From the NCBI RefSeq assembly GCF_000421225.1, contig NZ_ATWL01000008.1:62001-126000 (forward strand): a DNA stretch of 64,000 bases. Reading direction: 5' to 3'. Below are positions 25,505 to 34,274 of this stretch, piece after piece. The translations under genes and the position numbers were made by a program. A model generated the notes under the pieces. That model ran no database searches and was not told the DNA's origin. It saw only the letters and a list, made by a program, of their open reading frames with translations. Each line of letters starts with the position of its first letter. Positions within the stretch are counted from its first letter, which is position 1. This DNA comes from Ruania albidiflava DSM 18029. Its GTDB lineage: Bacteria; Actinomycetota; Actinomycetes; Actinomycetales; Beutenbergiaceae.

Positions 25505-27351
25505 CGGGTGCCTCCTGTTCGCTCGATGGTCTGGTTCTTCCTGCCACGGACCTGCTGTCGGACCGGGTCGCCGGTGTGGGCGTCGAAGATGATGCGTGCG
25601 CCCCAGAAGCGGCGCCACTGGGGCATGACGAGCTCGGCTTCGACCGTGCGGCCACCTGGACCGGTCGTGGTCACCTTCTTGGTGAGCTCGAAGTCGGTGA
25701 GCTGGAGTGCGCCGCGGCCGCTCGCGCCGATCGCCACCAGGGTGAGCTGGGCCTCGTCGGAGGTGATGAAGGTGGCCGGGTCGTAGAGCAGGAGCTGTAG
25801 CCACGTCCGGCCGCGCAGCGGGTGGCTACGGCTGACTGGCTCGCCGCCGAGCACTCCCGTCAGCGTGATGGTGTGCCCCTGCGCGACGGCGTGCAGGGTG
25901 GTCTGCTCGGCCGGGATCTCACACCGCCACTCCCGGGTGACCAGGTCCGGGCCGGAGCGAACGGTCTCGGACCGCAGAGTCTGCCCGGTGCGTGGGTCGT
26001 GGTAGGTGAGGGTACGGATGCCTTCCTGGACGAAGCGGCTGCGGTCGTAGCGCAGAAGTGCTTCGTGCGGGACAGCGCCTCTCGTCCGGTCGAGGTACTC
26101 CAGCACCGGTGGGCTCGGGCAGGTGTAGGTAGCCAGCGCAGGCGCGCGCGGGGGCGCAGGCGCCCGGTAGATGATCGTGCCGTCTTGCACGACCAGGTCG
26201 ATGTCGGCGAGGTTCTCGATCTGCACCAGCGGGTCCGAGCGAAGGAGCACCAGATCGGCTCTGCGTCCCGGCTCGACCACACCGCGGTCGGGCTGCCGGA
26301 GGAGCTCGGCGGCGTCGGCGGTGGCGGCCTGGATCGCAGCGGCCTCGCTCATCCCGGCCTCGACCATCCGGCGAAGCTCGTCGTGCAGCGAGCTCGCGGG
26401 CATCGCGCCGATCATGCTGTCTGTCCCGGCGGCGATCCGCACGCCGGCCTGGTACGCGCGGGTGAGGTTCCGGCGAGCAGTGTCGATGTACAGGGTGCCG
26501 TCGGGGTTCGGGAACACGGCGGCGATGGTCAGCGTCGGCACCAGCCAGCTGCCGGCGTGCGCCCATGCCCGGAGCGCGTCGTCGCCCTGGATCTCGTGCT
26601 CGATCACCCCGTGCTCGATGCTGTCGATGCCCAGCTCGAGCAGGTCGGCCACGTCGTCCTGGTAGTGGGTGTGTGCGCTGACCGGGAGGTTCCGGTGACG
26701 TGCTTCGTCGACGATGGCCCGCACGATCTCGCGGGACAGCTGGTGCAGCAGGACACGGTCCGGGCCGTACAGACCGCCCTGGTAGACCACCTTGATCAGG
26801 TCGGCACCCTTGCGGTGCAGGTCCCGGACCGCAGCCCGGGCGTCGGCAGCATCGTCCACGGTCCGTGCGATCTGTCGACGCAGCCATCTGTTGTCCTTCG
26901 CGAGCGTGACGTCGGGGTGCCCGCCGACAGCGGTGAGGGCAGGTCCGGCCGTGACGATGCTCGGGCTGGTGATGCGTCCTTGCTCCACCTTTCGGCGCAG
27001 CCGGGTGACGGGGGTCAGCGGATCGGCCATGCACCGGATCGTTGTCACGCCGTTGCGGGCGAGGCGGCCCAGCGCGCGCGGCAGCGTGCGCCGGGTCTGC
27101 AGCCAGCTGCGGAAGGGGCCGCGCACGGAGAGGAAGTCCAGGTGGACGTGGGCGTCGACCAGCCCCGGGACGACCGTCTTGCCCTCGCCCTCGACGACTG
27201 TCGCATCCTGGGCCGTCAGGCGCTCCTCGGTGACCGTGTGGATACGTCCGTCCCGGACCAGGACGTCGGCGTCGTGGATCTCGCGGCCGTCACCGGTGAC
27301 GACGTGTGCGCTGCGGATGAGGAGCGCTCCTCCAGGGTCGTGCGGTGCCAC
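25501..27351 (-). CDS. Imidazolonepropionase-like amidohydrolase with extra C-terminal domain
   Basis: In this 616-residue protein, the first 410 residues form an amidohydrolase-superfamily barrel with metal ligands in place: V-D-A-H-V-H-L-D near residue 68, V-S-A-H-T-H near 230, S-I-E-H-G near 250 and A-A-G-T-D-S near 305. Related enzymes hydrolyse cyclic amides, dipeptides or organophosphates. About 200 further residues with alternating beta-strand character follow and are not part of the superfamily core. No signal peptide is seen. The GTG at 27351 has GAGGAG upstream. It leads a three-gene operon with two membrane proteins and is divergent from a TetR gene. Confidence 0.85.
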   Translation of the reverse strand: MAPHDPGGALLIRSAHVVTGDGREIHDADVLVRDGRIHTVTEERLTAQDATVVEGEGKTVVPGLVDAHVHLDFLSVRGPFRSWLQTRRTLPRALGRLARNGVTTIRCMADPLTPVTRLRRKVEQGRITSPSIVTAGPALTAVGGHPDVTLAKDNRWLRRQIARTVDDAADARAAVRDLHRKGADLIKVVYQGGLYGPDRVLLHQLSREIVRAIVDEARHRNLPVSAHTHYQDDVADLLELGIDSIEHGVIEHEIQGDDALRAWAHAGSWLVPTLTIAAVFPNPDGTLYIDTARRNLTRAYQAGVRIAAGTDSMIGAMPASSLHDELRRMVEAGMSEAAAIQAATADAAELLRQPDRGVVEPGRRADLVLLRSDPLVQIENLADIDLVVQDGTIIYRAPAPPRAPALATYTCPSPPVLEYLDRTRGAVPHEALLRYDRSRFVQEGIRTLTYHDPRTGQTLRSETVRSGPDLVTREWRCEIPAEQTTLHAVAQGHTITLTGVLGGEPVSRSHPLRGRTWLQLLLYDPATFITSDEAQLTLVAIGASGRGALQLTDFELTKKVTTTGPGGRTVEAELVMPQWRRFWGARIIFDAHTGDPVRQQVRGRKNQTIERTGGTR

Positions 27352-27371
27352 GTGTCGAGCTCCTCATCTAG

Positions 27372-27389
27372 GTAGTAAGTAGTTACTGC
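27372..27389. promoter_or_regulatory. Candidate operator between amidohydrolase and TetR genes
   Basis: AGTAA-gtag-TTACT (27374-27387) is an imperfect palindrome in the 56-base divergent gap and the only A/T-rich stretch there. It is a plausible site for the TetR protein encoded at 27408. The arms are only five bases, so this is less secure than the other two TetR operators in the window. Confidence 0.45.
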
Positions 27390-27407
27390 ATACGGTAGCC
27401 TGGGCGT

Positions 27408-27953
27408 ATGGTTACCACAAGAGGGACGGCGGAGGCTCGTCGAGCACAGGCCGTGGACGCAGGGCTGCGCGCGTTCGGCGAGCACGGGTTGACGACGACT
27501 GCAGTGACCCAGGTGGCCAGAGAGGTAGGGCTCTCGCAGCCGTACATCTTTCGGCTGTTCGGCAGCAAGCGAGCCTTCTTCCTTGCCTGCATGGACGAGC
27601 TCGAGGCGCGCGAGCTCGCGGCATTCACTGGTGAGGGTCAGCGGACCGGGGAGTCGTTCGACGAGATGGGGGCGGTGTTCCGGTCGTTGGTCGGGGACGG
27701 GACGCTCGCCGGGTTCTCCATCCAGGCGCTGGCCATCGCACGTCGTGACCCGGAGGTAGCGCAGCGCTATCTGCGCATGCTCGCCACCACGCTGCGGGCG
27801 GTCGGCGAGCGGACCGGCGCCAGCACCGAGGAGCTCACCCTCTTCCTGGCCCGTGGTGTCCTGGTCGTGCAGCTGCAGGCCCTCGGCGTCGACGTGGCGA
27901 AGGTCTCCAGCACGCAGGCGGTCGAATCGCTGCTGGAGCGTGGTGAGGCGTGA
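27408..27953 (+). CDS. TetR-family regulator divergent from the amidohydrolase operon
   Basis: The 181-residue protein has a helix-turn-helix at about residues 15-55 (V-T-Q-V-A-R-E-V-G-L-S-Q-P-Y-I-F-R-L-F-G) and a short all-helical C-terminal domain. The ATG is not preceded by a recognisable ribosome site, and a TACGGT hexamer lies 12 bases before it, so the mRNA may be leaderless, which is common in actinobacteria. Its stop overlaps the start of a GDSL-type esterase (GTGA), so regulator and esterase are co-expressed. It probably controls the divergent amidohydrolase operon. Confidence 0.9.
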   Translation: MVTTRGTAEARRAQAVDAGLRAFGEHGLTTTAVTQVAREVGLSQPYIFRLFGSKRAFFLACMDELEARELAAFTGEGQRTGESFDEMGAVFRSLVGDGTLAGFSIQALAIARRDPEVAQRYLRMLATTLRAVGERTGASTEELTLFLARGVLVVQLQALGVDVAKVSSTQAVESLLERGEA

Positions 27954-28717
27954 ATCCCGTCGCGCTCCTCCTCGCCGCCGCCCAGGGCGCTCGGCTGCGC
28001 CGGGCCACCGAGATTCTCCCGCCGGCCGCTGGCCCGACCGGCGGAGTCGTTCCTGGTCCCGGCGACAGCGCCGCTGTGCGGCTCCTGGTGATCGGAGACT
28101 CCACGGCCGCGGGTGTCGGTGCCGCCAACCACGAGGAGGCCATCGCTGGCTCTCTCGCGCGGCTGGCCGCCGAGGACGTGAGAGCTGCGGTCCAGTGGCG
28201 CGTCATCGCCCAGAGCGGAGCGACCTCGCGCCGCGTGCGCCACTCGCTCCTACCAGAGCTGGAGGGCAGCGACCCCTTCGACCTGGCCGTCGTACTCGTC
28301 GGGGTCAATGACGTGCTGGCCCGCCGTCATCTGGACCAGTGGCAGGAGGACGTGGCCGCCGTGCTCGCCGGGGTCACCGCACGGGCCGGGCTGGTCGTCA
28401 TGACAGGGCTCCCGCCCTTTGACCGGTTCCCGTCGATGCCGCGCACGCTCGGCCGGTACCTGACCGGTCGGGGACGCCGCCTGGACGAGGTCGCAGAACG
28501 GCTCTGTCGGGACGAGGAACAAGTGCTGTGGATCGACTCGGCCGGGCTGCTGGCCGACGATGCAGAGTTCTTCGCCCGTGACGGATTTCACCCGTCGGCC
28601 ACCGGGTACCAGAGGTGGGCGCACGCGATCTGGCAGCGGACCGGCACCGAGCTGGTGCCCCCGGCGGGATTCGAACCCACGACCTTCTGCTCCGGAGGCA
28701 GACGCTCTATCCACTGA
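27950..28717 (+). CDS. SGNH/GDSL hydrolase whose 3' end runs through tRNA-Arg
   Basis: The 255-residue esterase-type protein has all catalytic blocks: G-D-S-T-A-A-G near residue 49 (Ser nucleophile), G-V-N-D near 123 (oxyanion Asn) and D-G-F-H-P near 208 (Asp and His). The GTG overlaps the stop of the upstream TetR gene. The last 20 or so residues (from V-P-P-A-G-F-E-P) are encoded by the reverse strand of the tRNA-Arg gene, and the stop lies inside the tRNA. The catalytic core is complete before that point, so the tail is probably functionally neutral. It suggests the natural end was lost when this DNA was joined to the tRNA. Confidence 0.82.
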   Translation: MNPVALLLAAAQGARLRRATEILPPAAGPTGGVVPGPGDSAAVRLLVIGDSTAAGVGAANHEEAIAGSLARLAAEDVRAAVQWRVIAQSGATSRRVRHSLLPELEGSDPFDLAVVLVGVNDVLARRHLDQWQEDVAAVLAGVTARAGLVVMTGLPPFDRFPSMPRTLGRYLTGRGRRLDEVAERLCRDEEQVLWIDSAGLLADDAEFFARDGFHPSATGYQRWAHAIWQRTGTELVPPAGFEPTTFCSGGRRSIH

Positions 28718-28728
28718 GCTACAGGGGC
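28653..28728 (-). tRNA. tRNA-Arg (anticodon CCG)
   Basis: A complete 76-base tRNA reads on the minus strand: a seven-pair acceptor stem (one G-U), D arm GCTC...GAGC, anticodon stem TCTGC/GCAGA with loop CTCCGGA, T arm GTGGG-TTCGAAT-CCCGC, discriminator A and encoded CCA (28653-28655). The anticodon CCG (28693-28695) reads CGG, a common arginine codon in this GC-rich genome. Its 3' end faces the accessory block at 19-28.6 kb. It lies beside an ArgRS-like gene lacking the catalytic domain. Confidence 0.97.
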
Positions 28729-28860
28729 TTTCGCCGCTGCGTGAGCCTACCAGGGGTCAGGCCCCGGATCGAAATCCGCTCTAGTCGTCGGTTGCGGGGG
28801 CGGCGCCGTAGCATGGCTGACCGTAGTTGCCGCAGCCGTTGTCGACCAGAGGAGGGCGTG

Positions 28861-29646
28861 GTGACGCAGAACCCACCGGAGCAGCCAGGAGGGCAGCAGC
28901 CCTATGGTGCGTCTCAACCGGCGTACGACCCGGCGCAGGGCGGACCGGGCGGTCAGCACGCCTACGGTTCCGGTGGCACCGGCCCGGCCGAGCCGGCAAG
29001 CCCGATGGGGTCCCCGCCCGGCGGGGGCCGCCAGCGCGGCAACGGACCGATCATCGCCGGGATCATCATCGGGGGGCTGGTGGTGCTGGCACTGCTCCTG
29101 TGGGGTGCGATCACCCTGATCGACGGCCGCGACGACACCATCCCGACGCCGACGCCCACCGCGACCGATCCGTCCGACCCGGCCAGTGAGGACTCGTCCG
29201 AGCAGCCCGGCGACCAGCCCGAACCAGAGGGTGGCGAGCTCTACGACCTGCTCACCACCGAGGCCGCCCAGGTGGACATCGACGGAAGCACCTGGACGGT
29301 GCAGGGCAGCTGGGCCGACGCCAGCGAGCTGAGTGCGGAGGCATCGGAGGCCTACACCGCCACCTACACCTCCGACGACGGTGAGCTCACCTTCACCGCT
29401 GTCTCCTTCCCGGACGTGGACGCGGCGGACAGCTACGTCGCCGGCGTCGAGGAGGAGCGGGGCGACCCGGACACCACCGGTCCGGTCTGGCAGGAGGACT
29501 ACGGTCAGGGCCGCGGCAGCCGGATCAGCTACGCCAGTGACGAGGGGTACAGCATCTACTGGTACGACGACACGGCGGTGGTCTACCAGGTGGACGCTGC
29601 CGACCAGGCCACCGCATCCGACTTCTACGGCTCGCTGAGCTTCTGA
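28861..29646 (+). CDS. Single-pass membrane protein with proline-rich N-terminus
   Basis: The 261-residue protein has a Gln/Pro/Gly-rich cytoplasmic N-terminus (1-60), one membrane helix (about 62-85), a Thr/Pro/Ser/Glu-rich stalk (about 90-130) and an external domain of about 130 residues rich in Asp, Tyr and Ser. The layout is typical of actinobacterial cell-envelope proteins of unknown function; I do not recognise the external domain. The GTG at 28861 follows GGAGGG by four bases, and the frame upstream runs into the tRNA and is not translated. It ends five bases before the ArgRS-like gene. Confidence 0.75.
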   Translation: MTQNPPEQPGGQQPYGASQPAYDPAQGGPGGQHAYGSGGTGPAEPASPMGSPPGGGRQRGNGPIIAGIIIGGLVVLALLLWGAITLIDGRDDTIPTPTPTATDPSDPASEDSSEQPGDQPEPEGGELYDLLTTEAAQVDIDGSTWTVQGSWADASELSAEASEAYTATYTSDDGELTFTAVSFPDVDAADSYVAGVEEERGDPDTTGPVWQEDYGQGRGSRISYASDEGYSIYWYDDTAVVYQVDAADQATASDFYGSLSF

Positions 29647-29650
29647 CCCG

Positions 29651-30430
29651 GTGCCCGAGGAGCTCACCGGTCTGCTGCGTGCGTGCGCGCAGGAGCTCGG
29701 CCTGACCCCACCCGAGCAGATCCCGCTGCGCCCGGTCGAACCCCGGTCACCCGGTGACTGGTCCACCGCCCTCGCCCACCAGGTCGCCCCGACCGGGCAG
29801 GGCGCGGCCCGGGTCGCAGCTGCGCTCGCCGACCGGCTCCGCCACCGCGAGGAGGTGGCCGGAGCGCACGCCGACAGTGGTCACCTCACGCTCACCCTGT
29901 CCCTGACCGGTCTGGCCGGCCCGGTGCGGCGCCTGCTACAGGTCCGTGCCGGTGCCACGATGGGGCCCCGGTCGGCGGCGCAGCCTGGTTCGGGCTGCGG
30001 CTGCCCAGCCGAGCTGCACCCGGTGGCCTTCGCCCACGCCCGCTCCCGGAACGTGGCCCGCACCGCCCGCGCGCACGGCGTACGACCGCTGCCAGGCGAC
30101 GAGCTGGAACCCGCCTTGACCGCCGTCGTCGAGGAGCGGACTGCCCGGTACCTGCTGGTGCTGCTCGGGGCCTTCGCCCCCGCCCGGCCCGAGCGGGCTG
30201 CCGGTGGAGCCCAGAGCACCGGTAGCGCGCAGCGCCTCGGACGCAGCATCCTGTTGCGCACGCTGGCCGCCACCTACCAGGACTTCTACACCCGCACCCG
30301 CTGCGCACCGCGCGGCACAGAGCCGGTAACCTCGACCCACCGCACCCATCTGACCCTGACCGAGGCGACGTCAGTGGCGCTGGCCACCGGGCTGTCCGCC
30401 CTCGGCGTCCCCGCCCCGGAGCACCTGTGA
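29651..30430 (+). CDS. ArgRS-like protein with N-terminal and DALR domains but no catalytic domain
   Basis: In this 259-residue protein, residues 1-95 resemble the arginyl-tRNA synthetase N-terminal additional domain (L-A-H-Q-V-A, A-A-A-L-A-D-R-L and H-L-T-L-T-L-S). Residues 120-259 resemble the DALR anticodon-binding domain, with A-F-A-H-A-R-S-R-N-V-A-R, Y-Q-D-F-Y and the ending A-T-G-L-S-A-L-G-V-P-A-P-E-H-L. The class I catalytic domain with HIGH and KMSKS is absent, so it cannot charge tRNA. It occupies the place of argS upstream of lysA in related genomes and lies beside tRNA-Arg. Its stop overlaps the lysA start (GTGA), so it is translated with lysA. It could bind tRNA-Arg; that is inference. 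Confidence 0.85.
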   Translation: MPEELTGLLRACAQELGLTPPEQIPLRPVEPRSPGDWSTALAHQVAPTGQGAARVAAALADRLRHREEVAGAHADSGHLTLTLSLTGLAGPVRRLLQVRAGATMGPRSAAQPGSGCGCPAELHPVAFAHARSRNVARTARAHGVRPLPGDELEPALTAVVEERTARYLLVLLGAFAPARPERAAGGAQSTGSAQRLGRSILLRTLAATYQDFYTRTRCAPRGTEPVTSTHRTHLTLTEATSVALATGLSALGVPAPEHL

Positions 30431-31761
30431 CCCATCCCGAGCAGAGCGGCCTGTGGCCGGAGAACCTCACCGTCGTCGACGGCGTCTGGCGCCTGGGCGG
30501 TGTTCCCCTCACCGAGCTCGCAGAGCAGTTCGGCACCCCGTCCTACCTGCTCGACGTGCCCGGGCTGCGCGCCCGCGCCGCGCGCTACCGTGCCGCGTTC
30601 ACCGAGGCGTTCGCTCCCGCGCCGGCCGAGGTGTACTACGCCGGCAAAGCGTTCCTGTCCATCGCCGTCGCCCGGTGGATGCACGCCGAAGGGCTGCGCA
30701 TCGACACCGCCTCCGGTGGTGAGCTGGCCACCGCACTGGCTGCGGGAGTCCCCGGGGCGGACATCGGTCTGCACGGCAACAACAAGTCCGACGCGGAGAT
30801 CGACCAGGCCCTCCAGGTCGGCGTCGGCCGGATCGTGATCGACTCCCTGGACGAGATCGACCGGGTGCAGGCGCTCGCAGTCGCGCGGGGAGTGCGTGCC
30901 CCGGTGATGGTCCGGGTGACCACCGGCGTGCACGCCGGCGGTCACGAGTTCATCGCCACAGCGCACGAGGACCAGAAGTTCGGCCTCTCCCTGGCCAGCG
31001 GGGCCGCTGCCGAGGCGCTGGCCCGGATCGAGGCGAGCGACCACCTCGACCTGCTCGGGCTGCACTCCCACATCGGCTCCCAGATCCTCGACCCGGCCGG
31101 CTTTGCCGCCGCGGCGCGCGCGCTGCTCGGCCTGCGCGCCGAGCACGCCGAGCGCAGCGGCACCCTGCTCGCCGAGCTGGACCTCGGTGGCGGGTACGGC
31201 ATCGCCTACCTGCCCGGGCAGCACGAGGTGGACATCACCACCCTGGCCCGGTCGCTGGCCCGCACCTGCACCGAGGAGTGCGCACGGCTGGGCACACCGA
31301 TGCCGGCGTTCTCCTTCGAACCGGGCCGGGCGATCATCGGCCCCAGCATGCTCACCCTGTACCGGGTCGGCACCGTGAAGCCGGTCCCGGTCTCGGCCGA
31401 GCTGACCCGCTGGTACGTGTCCGTGGACGGCGGGATGAGCGACAACATCCGACCGGCGCTCTACGACGCGGAGTACCACGCCGCCCTGGTCCGGCCCTCG
31501 GACGCAGGGCCGGTGCAGGCGCGGGTGGTCGGCAAGCACTGCGAGAGCGGAGACATCGTGGTGCACCAGGTCCAGCTGCCCGGCGACGTGCGCACCGGTG
31601 ACCTGCTCGCCGTGCCCGCCACCGGGGCCTACGGGCGCTCGATGGCCAGCCAGTACAACCTGCTGCCGCGACCCGGGGTCGTGGCCGTGGGCGACGGTGC
31701 GCCGCGCGAGATCGTCCGCCGGGAGACCGTCGCGGACATCCTCGCCCTCGACCTCGGCTGA
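30427..31761 (+). CDS. lysA: Diaminopimelate decarboxylase
   Basis: The 444-residue PLP enzyme converts meso-diaminopimelate to L-lysine and CO2, the last step of lysine biosynthesis. Visible features are the PLP lysine segment Y-Y-A-G-K-A-F near residue 72, H-S-H-I-G-S near 213, the glycine-rich phosphate site L-G-G-G-Y-G, E-P-G-R-A near 300 and the G-x-C-E-S-G-D active-site cysteine motif (K-H-C-E-S-G-D) near 372. The GTG start overlaps the upstream gene. The lysA-hom-thrC-thrB order groups aspartate-family amino acid genes. Confidence 0.96.
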   Translation: MTHPEQSGLWPENLTVVDGVWRLGGVPLTELAEQFGTPSYLLDVPGLRARAARYRAAFTEAFAPAPAEVYYAGKAFLSIAVARWMHAEGLRIDTASGGELATALAAGVPGADIGLHGNNKSDAEIDQALQVGVGRIVIDSLDEIDRVQALAVARGVRAPVMVRVTTGVHAGGHEFIATAHEDQKFGLSLASGAAAEALARIEASDHLDLLGLHSHIGSQILDPAGFAAAARALLGLRAEHAERSGTLLAELDLGGGYGIAYLPGQHEVDITTLARSLARTCTEECARLGTPMPAFSFEPGRAIIGPSMLTLYRVGTVKPVPVSAELTRWYVSVDGGMSDNIRPALYDAEYHAALVRPSDAGPVQARVVGKHCESGDIVVHQVQLPGDVRTGDLLAVPATGAYGRSMASQYNLLPRPGVVAVGDGAPREIVRRETVADILALDLG

Positions 31762-31904
31762 CCCTGCCCCAGTGCGCCCACCTGCCCGCGCGGGCGGCGG
31801 CGTCCACTTTGCGGCACAGCCCGAGACGACCAGGCGGCTGCGTCTATTGTGGAGCGGGCGTGGGTGGGACGGCCTGCGCCAGTCTCGACCCCGGAAGGAC
31901 GCCC

Positions 31905-33212
31905 ATGAACGAAGGTGCCCGCATGGCACGCGTAGCAGTGCTCGGCTGCGGCGTGGTCGGCACGGAGGTGGTTCGCTCGCTGGTCGAGCACGCCGACGAG
32001 CTGCACTCCCGCACCGGGACGCGCCTGGACCTGGTGGGCATCGGTGTACGCTCCACAGCCACCCCGCGGGACCCGGTGGTCCCCACCGAGCTGCTCACCG
32101 AGGACCTGCCGGGCCTGGTGCGCCGTGCCGACCTGGTGATCGAGCTGCTCGGCGGGATCGAGCCGGCCCGACAGCTGATCCTGGATGCCGTCGGCTCCGG
32201 CGCCAGCGTGGTCACGGCGAACAAGGCGCTGCTGGCCGCGCACGGACCGCAGCTCTACGAGGCCGCCGACGCCGCCCGCGCCGACCTGTTCTTCGAGGCT
32301 GCTGTCGCCGGTGCGGTGCCGGTGGTCCGCGGGCTGCGCGAGTCGCTCGCCGGCGACCGGATCACCCGCATCCTCGGGATCGTCAACGGCACCACCAACT
32401 ACATCCTTGACGAGATGACCACCTCCGGCCTCGACTTCGAGACCGCACTAGCCCAGGCCCAGCAGCTCGGTTATGCCGAGGCCGACCCCACCGCCGACGT
32501 CCAGGGCCTGGACGCCGCAGCCAAGGCCGCGATCCTCGCCTCGCTGGCGTTCCACTCCCGTACCGCGCTGGCCGATGTGCCGGTCCAGGGGATCCGGGAG
32601 ATCACCCCGGCCGACATCGCCTCGGCCGCCCAGACCGGGCACGTGATCAAGCTGCTCGCGATCGCCGAGGTCGGCCGGCACGGCACTGTGCCCGGCATCG
32701 CGGTGCGGGTGCACCCCGCACTGGTGCCCATCGACCATCCGCTGGCCAGCGTGCGCGGTCCGTACAACGCCGTGTTCGTGGAGGCGGCTGCTGCCGGCAC
32801 GCTCATGTTCTACGGCGCCGGCGCCGGGGGAGTGGCCACCTCCAGCGCCGTGCTCGGGGATGTGGTCGCCGCAGCCCGGAACTTCGTCAACGGTGGCAAG
32901 GCGCCGGCGGAGTCCGCCTACGCCGCGCTGCCCGCGATGCCCGCAGAGGCGGTGCGCACCCGGTACCAGATCCGCATCGAGGTGGCCGACCAGCCTGGTG
33001 TGCTGGCCGAGGTCGCCGCCCTGGTCGCCCGCCGCGGGGTCTCGATCGAGACCGTCCGGCAGGGCGCGCACGCCTCCGCTGACGACGTCGCCGAGCTGGT
33101 GATCGTCACGCACGAGGCGAGCGAGTCCGCTCTGGCTGCGACCGTCGTCGACCTCGATACCCTCGAGGTGATCAAGCGGATCACTTCGATCCTGCGCGTG
33201 GAAGGAAACTGA
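31905..33212 (+). CDS. hom: Homoserine dehydrogenase
   Basis: The 435-residue enzyme reduces aspartate semialdehyde to homoserine with NAD(P)H, the branch point to threonine and methionine. It has an N-terminal nucleotide-binding fold ([10 protein letters not shown]), the N-K-A-L-L-A catalytic segment and the homoserine-binding [10 protein letters not shown] motif. The C-terminal ACT domain (from about residue 350, D-Q-P-G-V-L-A-E-V) gives threonine feedback inhibition in this family. The ATG at 31905 follows GGAAGGA; a second ATG six codons later also has a weak site. A 143-base gap from lysA contains a TATTGT element at 31845-31850, so hom may have its own promoter. Confidence 0.96.
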   Translation: MNEGARMARVAVLGCGVVGTEVVRSLVEHADELHSRTGTRLDLVGIGVRSTATPRDPVVPTELLTEDLPGLVRRADLVIELLGGIEPARQLILDAVGSGASVVTANKALLAAHGPQLYEAADAARADLFFEAAVAGAVPVVRGLRESLAGDRITRILGIVNGTTNYILDEMTTSGLDFETALAQAQQLGYAEADPTADVQGLDAAAKAAILASLAFHSRTALADVPVQGIREITPADIASAAQTGHVIKLLAIAEVGRHGTVPGIAVRVHPALVPIDHPLASVRGPYNAVFVEAAAAGTLMFYGAGAGGVATSSAVLGDVVAAARNFVNGGKAPAESAYAALPAMPAEAVRTRYQIRIEVADQPGVLAEVAALVARRGVSIETVRQGAHASADDVAELVIVTHEASESALAATVVDLDTLEVIKRITSILRVEGN

Positions 33213-34273
33213 TGGCCCAGCCCTGGCGCGGCGTGATCGCCGAGTACTTCGACCGCCTCCCGTTCACCGACGGCGACCCGGTGGTCACCCTCGGTGAGGG
33301 TGGCACCCCGCTGGTGGCGGCCCCCGCCCTGTCCGCAGCGACCGGCGCCGAGGTCTACCTGAAGGTGGAGGGTGCGAACCCGACCGGGTCGTTCAAGGAC
33401 CGCGGGATGACTGTGGCGATGAGCAAGGTGCTCGGCGAGGGGACCCAGGCTGTGGTCTGCGCCTCTACCGGGAACACCTCCGCCTCTGCCGCGGCCTACG
33501 CCGCCCACGCGGGACTGACCTGCGCGGTGGTGCTCCCGCACGGCAAGATCGCTGCCGGCAAGCTGGCCCAGGCGATCGTGCACGGCGCCCAGCTGCTCGC
33601 CGTGGACGGCAACTTCGACGACTGCCTGCGGATCGTGCGCGAGCTCGCCGAGGCCTACCCGGTCGCCCTGGTGAACTCGGTGAACCCGTTCCGGCTGCAG
33701 GGTCAGAAGACAGCAGCGTTCGAGGTGGTCGACACTCTCGGTGACGCCCCCGACCTGCACGTGCTGCCGGTGGGCAACGCCGGCAACATCTCCGCCTACT
33801 GGATGGGCTACCGAGAGTACGCCACCGACGGTCCGGCCACCCGTACCCCGACGATGTGGGGGGTGCAGGCCGACGGCGCCGCACCGTTGGTCAAGGGCGA
33901 ACCGGTGGAGCACCCGGAGACCGTGGCTACGGCGATCCGGATCGGTAACCCAGCCTCCTGGTCGCTGGCCGTGGCCGCCCGGGACGACTCCGGTGGCCGG
34001 ATCGACTCGGTCACCGACGCCCAGATCTTGGACGCCCAGGCCCTGGTCGCCCGCAGTGTCGGCGTGTTCGTGGAACCGGCATCGGCGGCCAGTGTGGCCG
34101 GTCTGCTCGCTCGCGCCGAGACCGGAGACGTCCCGGCCGGGGCGACGGTGGTGTGCACAGTCACCGGCAACGGGCTCAAGGACACGGCCACCGCGCTGGG
34201 CGACGCCCAGGTGGACCCGGACGTGATCGCCCCGACGACCGCTGACGCCGCCCGCGTGCTCGGTCTGGTCTGA
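33212..34273 (+). CDS. thrC: Threonine synthase
   Basis: The 353-residue PLP enzyme converts O-phosphohomoserine to threonine. It has the PLP-binding lysine segment [11 protein letters not shown] near residue 55, the S-T-G-N-T-S-A-S-A motif, and the glycine-rich phosphate-binding V-G-N-A-G-N-I. The ATG shares one base with the hom stop (TGATG) and has GAAGGA upstream, so it is coupled to hom. thrB follows after one base. Confidence 0.97.
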   Translation: MAQPWRGVIAEYFDRLPFTDGDPVVTLGEGGTPLVAAPALSAATGAEVYLKVEGANPTGSFKDRGMTVAMSKVLGEGTQAVVCASTGNTSASAAAYAAHAGLTCAVVLPHGKIAAGKLAQAIVHGAQLLAVDGNFDDCLRIVRELAEAYPVALVNSVNPFRLQGQKTAAFEVVDTLGDAPDLHVLPVGNAGNISAYWMGYREYATDGPATRTPTMWGVQADGAAPLVKGEPVEHPETVATAIRIGNPASWSLAVAARDDSGGRIDSVTDAQILDAQALVARSVGVFVEPASAASVAGLLARAETGDVPAGATVVCTVTGNGLKDTATALGDAQVDPDVIAPTTADAARVLGLV

Positions 34274-34274
34274 G

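Noticed and set aside
19040-28728. Integrated plasmid or prophage at tRNA-Arg
   Set aside because: No integrase, replication gene or duplicate of the tRNA 3' end was found in the window, so only an accessory block is claimed.
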